Part shown: piece by piece, positions 15,395-23,450 of the stretch
Position numbering within the stretch: position 1 is the first letter of the stretch
How the letters are laid out: each line of letters begins with the position of its first letter
NCBI GenBank assembly: GCA_945907765.1
Contig: CAMDTO010000015.1
Span: 1 to 33,782, forward strand
Length of the DNA stretch: 33,782 nucleotides
Direction of reading: 5' to 3'
Source of the DNA: Thermoflexus hugenholtzii JAD2
Lineage (GTDB): Bacteria; Chloroflexota; UBA11872; UBA12225
Notes under the pieces: generated by a model
What the model was told of the DNA's origin: nothing
What the model saw: the letters and a program-made list of their open reading frames with translations, nothing else
The model's database searches: none
Made by a program: the position numbers and the translations under genes

Positions 15395-16540
15395 ATGGAC
15401 CAGCGTGCGCAGGACGCGACCACGCTCGCCCTCGACCAGGCAATCGCGACCCTCGGCGAGACGGGCCTGCAGGCCGCGGCCATCCATCAGGGAACGATGG
15501 TCGTGAACACAGTCGCGGGCATCGCTGATGTCTCAACCGGAACGCCAGTGACCCCGGACACTCTCTTCCCGATCTTCTCCATGTCCAAGGGAGTGACGGC
15601 CACCATCGTGCACCGGCTGGTGGAACGGGGTGTCCTTGCCTGCGACGAACCCCTGGCCCGATGGTGGCCGGCGTTCGCGGCGTATGGCAAGGAAGGCATC
15701 ACCGTCCGCCATGCGCTCTCGCACCGGACAGGGCTGCAGACGTTCAAGAACCTCGACCGGTCCGAGTACCCGTCTCTGGACGCAACGGGCCGGAACCTCA
15801 AGGAAGCCACGCCAGACTACGCACCCGGCGCGTCGATGGGCTACCACGGGATGACCTTCGGCACCCTACTGGGGAAGGTGATCGAAGGCGCGACCGGCAA
15901 ACCATTCGCCCGGGTCCTGCACGACGAAGTAACCGGGCCTCTGGGTATTCCCGACCTGTACTGCGGGGTCCCTGACGTGCCAGCCGTCACCAACCGTATT
16001 GCCGCCCTGTTGCCCGGGGGCATCCCGGACAGCGCGACCGGACTGGTGCAAATGACCGATGCCGAACGTGCGCCACTTGCAGTGACGGCGGCGAAGAGGG
16101 GCAAGCGCGAGTTCCAGACCGGGTGCATGCCGGCCGGAGGCATCATCACCAACGCCGCCAGCATCGTCCGGATGTATGGCGCGATGCGCGAACCCGGCCT
16201 CGATGGCGTGCGGATGCTGACGCCCGAGACGATTGCGAACGCCACCGTGCCGTACTTCGGCGCCGATGGCCGGCACATCGAATGGGTGGGACGCATGGGC
16301 CTCGGGTATGTCATTGGCGGTTCGGCTCACCTGGGATGTGGCGTGGTGATTCCTTCACCGTGGGCGGACTCATTCGGGCATACCGGTCTTGGCGGGTCGC
16401 TCGCGATGTACTGTCCGTCACGCGACCTTGCCGTGGCCCTGACCAAGAACGCCCTGATGCCCGGACGCCTCGAATGCCACACGTGGGACCTCGTCATGCG
16501 GGCAATCACCGGCGCCCTTGCCCTGCCGTACGAGGCATAG
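15395..16540 (+). CDS. Serine hydrolase, beta-lactamase / class C penicillin-binding family
   Basis: This 381-residue protein has the SxxK catalytic motif (FSMSKG; Ser62, Lys65), the second-motif Tyr in MGYHGMTFG (Tyr150, a YxG/YxN position), and a HTG motif near the C-terminus (FGHTGLGG). These are the hallmarks of the serine beta-lactamase-related family that includes esterases, D-aminopeptidases and EstB-like enzymes. The context HALSHRTGL is typical. There is no signal peptide, which favours a cytoplasmic esterase or amidase over a true beta-lactamase. The ATG at 15395 follows AAGGA by nine bases. The frame is open 33 codons further upstream, but that part is not family-like. It is probably transcribed alone. 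Confidence 0.88.
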   Translation: MDQRAQDATTLALDQAIATLGETGLQAAAIHQGTMVVNTVAGIADVSTGTPVTPDTLFPIFSMSKGVTATIVHRLVERGVLACDEPLARWWPAFAAYGKEGITVRHALSHRTGLQTFKNLDRSEYPSLDATGRNLKEATPDYAPGASMGYHGMTFGTLLGKVIEGATGKPFARVLHDEVTGPLGIPDLYCGVPDVPAVTNRIAALLPGGIPDSATGLVQMTDAERAPLAVTAAKRGKREFQTGCMPAGGIITNAASIVRMYGAMREPGLDGVRMLTPETIANATVPYFGADGRHIEWVGRMGLGYVIGGSAHLGCGVVIPSPWADSFGHTGLGGSLAMYCPSRDLAVALTKNALMPGRLECHTWDLVMRAITGALALPYEA

Positions 16541-16680
16541 CGCCAAGACACAAGCGGTGGTTCGCGGCCGGTCAGCCCGTTCCATGAAGCGCGGGTTGCC
16601 GCGCCTAGTCCCGCGGTACCCTCTCATCCACGCAACTCCGGGTGGCCCTGGCGATAGGTCACCATGCGCGGGATTGCGCC

Positions 16681-17010
16681 ATGTCAGGAATTGCAACGAT
16701 GACCAGGATGACGGGCGGACGCACTCTTGGTGGCATTCCCCTGCGGGCTGTCCCGAGCCGGGAGGCCCCCTCGCAGGAGAAGGAACTCCTGACCACCACG
16801 GCCGCCCATCTCCGCACCTGGTATCCCGATGGTGTCCCCGCCGATGTCGACCAGGCCGCGCGTCACCTATGCGCGGTGTGGGTCGATTACCGTTTACCGA
16901 TCGAGGACCGCACCTCTGACATCCTCGCCCTCATGGCGATGCACCCCCGCGAATTGCGCCTTCACGACCGCGACAAGGACGATGGATCCACGCGCGACCG
17001 ACGCCGGTAA
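16681..17010 (+). CDS. Small hypothetical protein upstream of thiL
   Basis: I do not recognise this protein of about 100 residues. The ATG at 16681 is one option. The ATG at 16699 has AGGA nine bases upstream and may be the true start. The central part looks like a real helical domain with aromatic residues (TWYPDGVPADVDQAARHL, AVWVDYRLP), and the C-terminus is basic and charged (HDRDKDDG then RDRRR). There are no signal peptide, membrane segment or cysteine motifs. It ends 30 bases before thiL on the same strand, so it could be co-transcribed with it. The frame is shorter than most neighbours and the call rests on its plausible composition only. Confidence 0.45.
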   Translation: MSGIATMTRMTGGRTLGGIPLRAVPSREAPSQEKELLTTTAAHLRTWYPDGVPADVDQAARHLCAVWVDYRLPIEDRTSDILALMAMHPRELRLHDRDKDDGSTRDRRR

Positions 17011-17040
17011 CGCCAGTCATCCCGGCACTGAGCAGCGGGT

Positions 17041-18090
17041 GTGATCGACGCACAGATGCAAGGTGATGATGCTCGTGGGCTGGCGATCGAACCGCAAGGC
17101 ACCCCGGTGACCGGGGGTCCCGACGAGTTCGCGCTGATCAACCGTTTGGCATCGTTGCTGGATAAACCGGCGCACGGCATCGGGATTGGTGACGATGCGG
17201 CGACGTGGTCGCCGACCCCTGGCACCGTGATGGTTGCGACCACCGACATGCTTGTGGAGGGCACCCACTTCCGCCTCGACTGGACCACTCCGGAGGACCT
17301 CGGCTGGAAGGCGATGGCCGTCAATCTCTCGGATATCGTTGCCATGGGCGCGACACCCCGTCACGCCTTGGTCTCCATCGCGCTTAGGCCAGACCAGGCC
17401 GGCATCGCGATCGAGATTTACAAGGGAATCGCGTCCCACTCTCGCGCGTCACGCACGTTCGTGATCGGCGGGGACACCGTGCGGACGGATGGGCCGCTCA
17501 CGATCAATGTCACCCTCCTTGGGGAGGCGGACCAGGCACGGCTCCTTCGTCGAGCGGGCGCACGGCCCGGGGATGTCCTAGCAATCACCGGTACTGTGGG
17601 CGGATCGGCCGCAGGTCTGGCCCTTCTCAACGGTGAACCCACCACTGACAACCAGGACATGTGCCGACGCCTGCTGAACGCGCACCACCGGCCAGCACCA
17701 CGCCTCCATGCCGGTCCGGCACTTGCGTCAATCGGCGTTGGGTGCGGGATCGATATCAGCGACGGCGTTGCCAGCGAGGCCGGTCACCTGGCACTGGCCA
17801 GCAATGTCTCAATCGTGATCGACGTCGATGCGGTTCCATTGCATCCGGACGCCATTGCGATGTTCGGCCTTGAACGTGCCCGCAGCCTCGGCCTGACCGG
17901 TGGCGAGGACTATGAACTCCTCGTGGCCCTGCCACCGTCGCTTCTGGACCGTGCGCGTGACGCGATTGCCACTGAGACGACCCTCACGGTCATCGGACGT
18001 GTGGTGCAGGACCATCAGGGAGGACTCGTTACCGTCACGTCCGGTGGTTCGCCGTTCACACTGGGTGCGGGTGGGTACGTCGCGTTCTAA
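17041..18090 (+). CDS. thiL: Thiamine-monophosphate kinase
   Basis: This 349-residue protein matches ThiL, which phosphorylates thiamine monophosphate to thiamine diphosphate with ATP in the last step of the pathway. Visible motifs are GIGDDAA (about 48-54), ATTDMLVEGTHF (66-77), the NLSDIVAMGA metal/phosphate site (95-104), VIGGDTVR, GIDISDGVA and GGEDYELL near residue 285. The fold is the PurM/AIR-synthase type. The start is a GTG at 17041 with a poor ribosome binding site. The ATG at 17056 is an alternative, and the first 25 residues are not conserved in the family. Its 3' end overlaps the convergent adaptor gene by 35 bases. No other thiamine genes are in the window. Confidence 0.93.
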   Translation: MIDAQMQGDDARGLAIEPQGTPVTGGPDEFALINRLASLLDKPAHGIGIGDDAATWSPTPGTVMVATTDMLVEGTHFRLDWTTPEDLGWKAMAVNLSDIVAMGATPRHALVSIALRPDQAGIAIEIYKGIASHSRASRTFVIGGDTVRTDGPLTINVTLLGEADQARLLRRAGARPGDVLAITGTVGGSAAGLALLNGEPTTDNQDMCRRLLNAHHRPAPRLHAGPALASIGVGCGIDISDGVASEAGHLALASNVSIVIDVDAVPLHPDAIAMFGLERARSLGLTGGEDYELLVALPPSLLDRARDAIATETTLTVIGRVVQDHQGGLVTVTSGGSPFTLGAGGYVAF

Positions 18091-18766
18091 CGAGGCGACA
18101 AACGGTGTGTCGGCCACACCCCAAACGGCTTTCTGTCACCAATATGCGCGCCGCCATGCCGATCATGAGATGCTCCGGCGGGTCGGCAAGATCGATCACC
18201 ACCGGATACTGCTCGCCAGTCGCGCTTGGGACCGGCTGCATTCCGACCGACCGGACAATCCCGGCGAAACCGCTCACCCCGAGGGCGGGATTGGCGATGG
18301 TCACCGCCTGGTCACGATGCAGCCTTGTCACGACGAACTCGTCGACATCCGTCGTTTCAAGCTGGAGACGTGACTTGTCCGCGACCACCATGAGGGTCGC
18401 ACCAGGCATGACCGTGTCGCCGTCGTGCACCGCAACCACGGTGACGGAGCCCTCCCGCGGAGACGTGACCAGTACCGCATCGCCACCGCCCGGCGGCTCC
18501 ACCCGGGCAAGTGCCTGTCCGTTCCCGACCCGGTCGCCAACAACGATGCGGTGCAGTCTCACGGTGCCACCAGCGAGCGATCCGGCGGCACTCTGCGATA
18601 CCGGCCTCACGACACCGCGTATCGAAGTGGCAACCGGCAATGCTGGGCAGCCTGGTCCGGGGCACGCTGCGGTGGGAGAGGCGGCCGTCCCACCGGCAGC
18701 CCAGCTACCCGGTGCCGTCCCGAAAGCAAGGGCCGACCAGGCCACGACCAGGCCGATCGCTAGCAA
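18056..18766 (-). CDS. HlyD/MacA-like periplasmic adaptor of an ABC exporter; start codon unclear
   Basis: The frame encodes a signal-anchor (LLAIGLVVAWSALAFG), lipoyl/barrel-sandwich half-motifs (VVGDRVGNGQALARVEPP and VAVHDGDTVMPGATL) and a beta-barrel domain (TDVDEFVVTRLHRDQAV). It resembles a short membrane-fusion adaptor that links to a MacB-type transporter. At about 236 residues it lacks a long alpha-hairpin, as in adaptors of single-membrane bacteria. The first ordinary start codon in frame is the TTG at 18766, inside the membrane segment. Upstream in the same frame are basic codons (KVPRVRRSRAYLF) that look like the genuine N-terminus but contain no ATG, GTG or TTG, while an ATG at 18822 is in another frame. 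A lost start or a small indel is therefore likely. Its partner genes are also broken. Confidence 0.6.
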   Translation of the reverse strand: MLAIGLVVAWSALAFGTAPGSWAAGGTAASPTAACPGPGCPALPVATSIRGVVRPVSQSAAGSLAGGTVRLHRIVVGDRVGNGQALARVEPPGGGDAVLVTSPREGSVTVVAVHDGDTVMPGATLMVVADKSRLQLETTDVDEFVVTRLHRDQAVTIANPALGVSGFAGIVRSVGMQPVPSATGEQYPVVIDLADPPEHLMIGMAARILVTESRLGCGRHTVCRLVRTRRTHPHPV

Positions 18767-18807
18767 TACGAACAGGTACGCCCGCGACCGCCGGACGCGT
18801 GGAACCT

Positions 18808-19552
18808 TTATTGGCGTGCCATACCGGGAAGGCTGCTAGACACTGATGGACCGAGTTCACTGATCGCCATCAACACCTCGGTGACCGTCCCATCCCGGAT
18901 TTCCAGACGGCGGGTACAGATCGACGCGACGCCGGCATCATGGGTCACCACCACGACCGTCCGTCCCACTGAGTGGAGATCCTGGAGCAACGCAATCACT
19001 CCGGACTTGTCCTCGCTGTGCAGGGCTCCGGTCGGTTCATCGGCAAGGATCAGGCGCGCACCGTTGGCGAGGGCACGGGCGATGGCCACGCGTTGTCGCT
19101 GGCTCCCGGACAGTTGCGCCGGCATTGCGAGCAACCGGTCGCCAAGTCCGACGCGATCAAGCAGAATGGCGGCCCGGGCATGCCGATCTGACGCGTTGAT
19201 TCCGGCAGCCGCCATCGGGATGGCGACATTCCCAAGCGCGGTCAGCCCTATCAGCAGGTGGAGGCGCTGGAATACGAACCCGATCTCATGCAGGCGCGTC
19301 CGGGTACGCGCACGGTCCGCGGCCGGCGACATCCAGCCCCTCAAACAGGATGCGACCCTCAGACGGTTGGTCTAGCAGTCCGATCAACTGCAGGAGCGTG
19401 CTCTTACCCGATCCCGATGGTCCGACGATCGCAAGGAGGTCGCCAGCGCCAATGCGGAGGTCGCACTTCTTCTGGGCCGTCAGGCGAGCACCTCCCGCGC
19501 CGTACGACCGGCCAACCGCCACCAGGTCGATCTGCACGCCGCCATCAGGCAT
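18808..19552 (-). pseudogene. ABC transporter ATPase (MacB/LolD type), frameshifted
   Basis: The ATG at 19552 begins a frame with Walker A ([15 protein letters not shown]), which ends early at a TGA at 19286. A second frame, one base on, continues with the Q-loop (EIGFVFQ), a signature reading LSGSQRQRVAIARAL (usually LSGGQ), Walker B (LILADEPTGAL) and the switch His (VVVVTHD), to a TAA at 18808. The joined product would be about 247 residues, a normal length, if one base in the GC-rich stretch around 19322-19335 were removed, giving LDVAAADRART. So a single-base insertion or an assembly error splits it. It would energise the neighbouring permease. Its start overlaps the permease stop by eight bases. 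The permease has its own lesion, which favours real decay. Confidence 0.75.
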
Positions 19553-20810
19553 CCCGGAGGAACTCCACGGGATCGACGCTCGTCGCCTGCCTCACCGGGA
19601 TGAGTCCTGACACCAGACCGACGACGACGGAGACCACCAGGAGTGTCGCGAACATTGGCGGATCCTCAACGTACAGGACCTCGACCCCATACTGCGGCGC
19701 GATGGACCGGTTCGTCCATCCGCCAAGCAGCGATGCCATCACCCACCCGCCGATGGCGGCGAGGATGCAGATGAGGGCTGCCTCACCGGCAACGGTTGCG
19801 AGGATCGTCCAGCGGGAGAGGCCGATTGTCCGCAGGGTGGCGAACTCGATACGACGCTCCGCGACGGATCGTACAAGGACGGTGCTCACGAACAGGGCAG
19901 CGATCGCCAACGTGAGGCCGATCATCATTCAGGAGAAGAACACCCCGGCGGACATGATCAGGTTGGATGCCGCCACAAGTTGGTCGGTGTCGAACAGGCT
20001 GACCGCGGCGATGCCGTTGAGGCGGCCCCGTGCCGCCTGGGCCGCCGGGTCTGCATCGAGTGCGCTTCCCGCAACTGGCGAGCGCAATGCGACCGCAGTC
20101 AGGTTCATCGCATCGGGAATGGCGATCCGTTGGCGATGCTCCTGATAGTCAATGTACGCGTATCCGTCGGAACCGAACGCCGTGCCCCGGAGGCGCCCCA
20201 CCCCGACCACGGTGAATGATCGCCCACTCAACCGCAGCGATGCGCCGACGCGCAGGCCAGTCTCGCGGGAAAGCTTGTCCCCGACGACGACCTCATCGGC
20301 CCGACGCACCCACCGCCCGTCGGCCAGGACGAGCAACCCGTCAATTTCGGCCGGTACCCCATCCACGCCTATTACGGTGACCAGCGGGGTCGGTTCGTCC
20401 GCCCGGGTCGCCCCCTCGGCGTCGCGGGTCAGACTGGCGAGAGTCATGCCGATGGCCAACCGGACCTCCCGCAGGCTGCGGATCTGTGCGAGAACCCCCG
20501 ATGCCTTCGGGATGGCCCCGGTCGTGTCGTCCAGCAGGACGGGCACCAGCGTGCCTCCTCCCTGCTGGACGACATAGATGTCAATATAAGTCTTGACAAC
20601 ATTGCTGATGTACAGATCAGTCTTGGCGCGGGTGACCCCAAGGAGAAGCATGCCGATGCCGAGCGCGATGCCAACCCCGAAGACCATTCCGGTGAGTGCC
20701 CGCGCGCGCCGAACAACCGTGCGCACAGCAAACGGCAACGACAAGATCCACGGGACCGATGGTGCCGATCTTCGGGGGCCGATGCGTGCCGACGCAGTGA
20801 ATACTCTCAC
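19545..20810 (-). pseudogene. ABC transporter permease (MacB/FtsX type), in-frame TGA
   Basis: The first part (20810-19929) has an N-terminal membrane segment (TGMVFGVGIALGIGMLLLG) and a MacB-like extracytoplasmic domain of about 200 residues. It ends AGVFFS followed by TGA (19931-19929). The next codons, in the same frame, are MMIGLTLAIAALFVS, a normal FtsX membrane helix, then the cytoplasmic RRIEFATLRTIGLS motif, two more helices and the family ending [10 protein letters not shown]. Restoring one codon, for example Trp (TGG), gives a permease of about 421 residues, a normal size. The start may be the GTG at 20810 or nearby. FtsX-family exporters move lipids, peptides or drugs out of the membrane. 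Recoding of TGA is unlikely because other genes here use TGA as stop. Confidence 0.75.
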
Positions 20811-20919
20811 TTCAAAGACATCGTACGCACTTGGTTCCGTACCGGATCAGACGGGCTTCCGCTGATTCCGTACCGTCCCCTCTGCATGGTGTGCCCACGA
20901 GGGTCTCGGTCTCCGTCCC

Positions 20920-20931
20920 TACACTTGGCGC
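20920..20931 (+). promoter_or_regulatory. Putative -10 element for a leaderless start
   Basis: TACACT (20920-20925) is followed by six bases and the ATG at 20932. It has the same geometry as at 6417 and 31035. No clear -35 box is visible. Confidence 0.3.
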
Positions 20932-21126
20932 ATGGACACCTCGTTTCACCACTTGGTCAAGACTGAGTGCGGGCGCGCCCGATTGGCCGAATTGCAGGCA
21001 AGACCGGGGCCGATTGCGCGTCTCCGTTTCCTGTGGTTCCTCGCCATCGCCACCCTGCGCGACCTGAGGAAGCGCTCAATCGTGTCGGCGACGCGCTCGG
21101 CAATCAAGCCGCTCTCACCGGATTGA
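20932..21126 (+). CDS. Possible small basic protein, 64 residues
   Basis: This short frame starts MDTSFHHLVKTECGRARLAEL, with a hydrophobic stretch RLRFLWFLAIATLRD in the middle and a basic C-terminus. I do not recognise it. There is no Shine-Dalgarno sequence, but a TACACT hexamer six bases upstream would allow a leaderless transcript. It lies between a decayed ABC exporter and an IS element, so it could also be debris or chance. Confidence 0.3.
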   Translation: MDTSFHHLVKTECGRARLAELQARPGPIARLRFLWFLAIATLRDLRKRSIVSATRSAIKPLSPD

Positions 21127-21191
21127 TCCGGTCATCGTGTCACAACCGGAGCTCAGACGGACCTGTCCGGTAGAAGTGGCAATGGCGCAAA

Positions 21192-21219
21192 TCGACTTGC
21201 ACCCAAAGAGTGGATAGTC
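21192..21219 (+). repeat. Left terminal inverted repeat of the IS3-like element
   Basis: It begins TCGACTTGCACCCA and ends GGATAGTC. Excluding the outermost two bases, it matches the reverse complement of the right end at 20 of 26 positions, with the first 12 identical. Confidence 0.7.
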
Positions 21220-21258
21220 GCCAGCGCACCGGCCACACTGGCCGGGCAAGGAGGCACC

Positions 21259-22338
21259 ATGGCCCGTCGACGCATTGTTCCCGTTCCGGTACCCGCACGG
21301 GGACCGGGAACGTCCGCCACCGACCAGCCGGGACCTGCCACTGCCACCGTCGTTGATCTGCCCATGCCGATCATCCGGCCGTACATCGGACCGTATTCCC
21401 CGGAGTTCCGTCACGAGGCCGTCCTGCTGACACGGTCCACGAGCGTTCCCATGACCCATGTTGCCCGGGAACTGGGCATCAGCAGTGACCGCTTGCGCGA
21501 CTGGATCGCCCAGGCTCGTCACGACCCGTGCCAACTGCACGAGGGAACCCTCTGCGAGACCGGGCAGGCCGAACTGGTCCGCCATCGTCGCCAGCGAGGG
21601 CACCACCAACGAACAGGGCAGGCGGTGACCGTCACGCCCGTCACTGGCGACCAGGCGGATTTCCCCACGGCACTGCGGTTCGCAGTCGTCGCCCGGTTGG
21701 CGTCACGCTGGCCGGTTGCCACTCTCTGCCAGGGGATGGGGGTTTCCCGGTCGGGGTACTACGCATGGAAGGACCGCCTCCGGCGCCTCCGGCGCCTCCG
21801 CGGCCGACAACCCGCGCCGGGTGGCCACGGGCGCGTTGTGCATGGCATCCGCACCGGTGACGGCTGGCTGCATCGTGCCGTCGTCATCGACCTGCGACTC
21901 CTCCAGCTCGTCGGCTCGGAGGCGTCCGCCACCCTGGATGCCTCGCTGACCGGAAACGCGGTGCGCATGGCCCTGCACCGCCGGCGACCGGCCAGGGGCC
22001 GGGAACGTGTCCACCATTCCGACCTCGGCAGCACCTACACCGCATGGGCCTTCCGGGCCCTGCTGCGACCGGCCGGCATCACCGGCTCCATGGGGAGGCC
22101 GGGCACCTGCCTCGACAACGCGGTCGCGGAGACCTTCTGTGCAACCCTGAAGGTCGAGCTCATCCACCGGCGGCCCTGGCCCTCGCGTGCCGACGTGGTC
22201 CAAGCCATCTTCGCCTCTGTCGAAACGTGGTACACCCCGCACCGTCGGCACCGAAGCCTTGGCTACCTCAGCCCCGTTGCCTTCGAAGCCTCCCAACCGT
22301 CTGCCCCCTCCGCTCCCAAACCATTGACTGTCCGATAA
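21259..22338 (+). pseudogene. IS3-family transposase, OrfA-OrfB fused, central deletion
   Basis: The 359-codon frame starts with an OrfA-type helix-turn-helix (YSPEFRHEAVLLTRSTS, VARELGISSDRLRDWIAQA) and runs, without the usual programmed frameshift, into OrfB (VATLCQGMGVSRSGYYAW). It then jumps through a low-complexity RLRRLRRLRGR stretch straight to RTGDGWLHRAVVIDL. The DDE core keeps the second Asp (HSDLGSTYTAW) and the Glu (LDNAVAETFCATLK), and ends with TWYTPHRRHRSLGYLSP. The HTH_21 region and the first Asp block, normally something like WVxDITYV just before the GWL motif, are missing, roughly 70-90 residues. The deletion kept the frame. Catalysis should be lost. The stop codon lies inside the right inverted repeat. 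Confidence 0.75.
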
Positions 22339-22353
22339 ATGGGTGCAAGTCCA
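22326..22353 (-). repeat. Right terminal inverted repeat of the IS3-like element
   Basis: The reverse complement begins TGGACTTGCACCCA and ends GGACAGTC. It overlaps the transposase stop codon (22336-22338). Confidence 0.7.
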
Positions 22354-22476
22354 CCTGCTTCCCCCGCGGATCCATCGGCGGTGTCACAAAACTCGTTCGG
22401 CGATACCTCTACGAATAGAACTGGCGATTTCGGGTGTGAGACGGGTCGCCCAATGCGTCCTTGAAGGGACATGCCC

Positions 22477-23376
22477 ATGAGCCCATCCACACGACCCGCT
22501 CCGTTGACACCGGTCTTCTACCACCCCACTCAGCACGCTTCCCACGACTTCATCTCGATCCAGAAGATCCCGGTCTTCATTGCCCAGTCTGGTCGCGATC
22601 CCATCGGTTTCGAGCCGTTTACGGATGACGACTTCGCGGTCGCGCATGACCCTCAATTCGTTGCCAACGTGTTTGGCCTGCGCACCCGCAACGGCTTCGG
22701 CACGATGGACGAGAACCTGAACCACGCCCTGCGGTATTCCAGTGCATCACTCTGGGCGGCCGTCTCCCACGTCCTGGAGGCAAACCAGGGCGGTTATCGC
22801 ACCGCGTCTGGCGTCGCGTGTTCCGCGACCCAAGGGTTCCATCACTCGGGCTACAAATTCGCCGGGGGCTTCTGCACCTTCAATGGCCTGATCATCGCCG
22901 CACGCAAGGCGCTGGCGGCGTATCCGGACGTTGCGCGCGTCCTGATCATTGACGGGGATGGCCACTACGGCAACGGTACCGATGACATCATCCAACACCT
23001 CAAGCTTCGCGACACGATCATCAACGTCACCCGCCAGGAGATCGGGAAGGGTGGAAACGGTGGGCCACATTCACGGTTCAGCAAGGATGACTGGGAGGCA
23101 TGGACACGTGACCTCATCACCACACACACACCCGGACTGGTGATCTTCCAATCGGGTGGCGATGCGTGGGATCTCGACCCGCTGGGTTCCGGATATCTCT
23201 CAAAGGAGGCGCTGGGCCACCGCGACCGAGGGGTGTTCGGCGCGGCGCAGTCGGCAGGCATCCCCTTGGTGTGGAACCTTGCCGGGGGCTACGCAAACCC
23301 GATGCAGCTCACCATCGACCTGCACCTGCAGACCCTGCGCATCTCGGATGAGGCCCTCGCAACTGTCGCGGGGTGA
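22477..23376 (+). CDS. Histone deacetylase-superfamily amidohydrolase
   Basis: This 299-residue protein has the arginase/HDAC-type deacetylase fold. Seen motifs are the His dyad in TQGFHHSGYKFAGGFC (His122-His123), the zinc site DGDGHYGNGTDD (Asp161, His163), the second zinc Asp in SGGDAWDLDPLG (Asp229) and the transition-state Tyr in LAGGYANP (Tyr272). These enzymes remove acetyl groups from lysines, polyamines or acetylated small molecules (AcuC, acetylpolyamine amidohydrolase). The usual DxDxHHG motif reads DGDGHYG here. There are two in-frame ATGs, at 22471 and 22477. The second has AAGGG eight bases upstream and is preferred. It stands alone just right of the IS element and converges on the large LamG gene. 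The exact acyl substrate is unknown. Confidence 0.88.
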   Translation: MSPSTRPAPLTPVFYHPTQHASHDFISIQKIPVFIAQSGRDPIGFEPFTDDDFAVAHDPQFVANVFGLRTRNGFGTMDENLNHALRYSSASLWAAVSHVLEANQGGYRTASGVACSATQGFHHSGYKFAGGFCTFNGLIIAARKALAAYPDVARVLIIDGDGHYGNGTDDIIQHLKLRDTIINVTRQEIGKGGNGGPHSRFSKDDWEAWTRDLITTHTPGLVIFQSGGDAWDLDPLGSGYLSKEALGHRDRGVFGAAQSAGIPLVWNLAGGYANPMQLTIDLHLQTLRISDEALATVAG

Positions 23377-23450
23377 ACGGAATGCGCCGCCGTTCCCGCA
23401 TTGGATACGGCATTGCCGGACTCTGGGAGGCCTCGGGGCGACTAGCCCCG
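23375..23450. terminator. Two hairpins in the convergent 3' region
   Basis: A stem GAACGG/CCGTTC (23375-23380 with 23390-23395) and a stem CGGGGC/GCCCCG with loop GACTA (23434-23450) lie between the convergent genes. The second overlaps the stop of the LamG gene. Neither is followed by a clear T tract, so bidirectional termination is only probable. Confidence 0.35.

Larger units (their letters stand above)
20811..21191. other. Intergenic region between broken exporter and IS element
   Basis: This stretch carries the start region of the permease gene, a weak 64-codon frame (20932-21126) and, just left of the IS end, a segment at about 21159-21190 that loosely resembles the right IS end. Nothing else is supported. 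Confidence 0.4.
21192..22353 (+). mobile_element. IS3-family insertion sequence, internally deleted (about 1.16 kb)
   Basis: The element is bounded by imperfect 28-bp terminal inverted repeats and contains a single fused OrfA-OrfB reading frame. The outer end reads TGGACTTGCACCCA at the right and TCGACTTGCACCCA at the left, so the right end has the TG typical of IS3 and the left is altered. I find no target-site duplication: CAAA on the left and CCTG on the right do not match. The transposase lacks its first catalytic Asp region, so it is probably dead but might be mobilised in trans. Confidence 0.75.

Noticed and set aside
19929-19931. TGA as recoded Trp or selenocysteine in the permease
   Set aside because: TGA is used as a normal stop by several intact genes here, no SECIS-like context is evident, and the neighbouring ATPase is also broken, so decay or error is simpler.
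21137-22389. GTGTCACAA direct repeat on both sides of the IS element as target duplication
   Set aside because: The copies lie 46 and 27 bases outside the inverted repeats and are 9 bp, longer than the 3-5 bp usual for IS3. Chance is likely.
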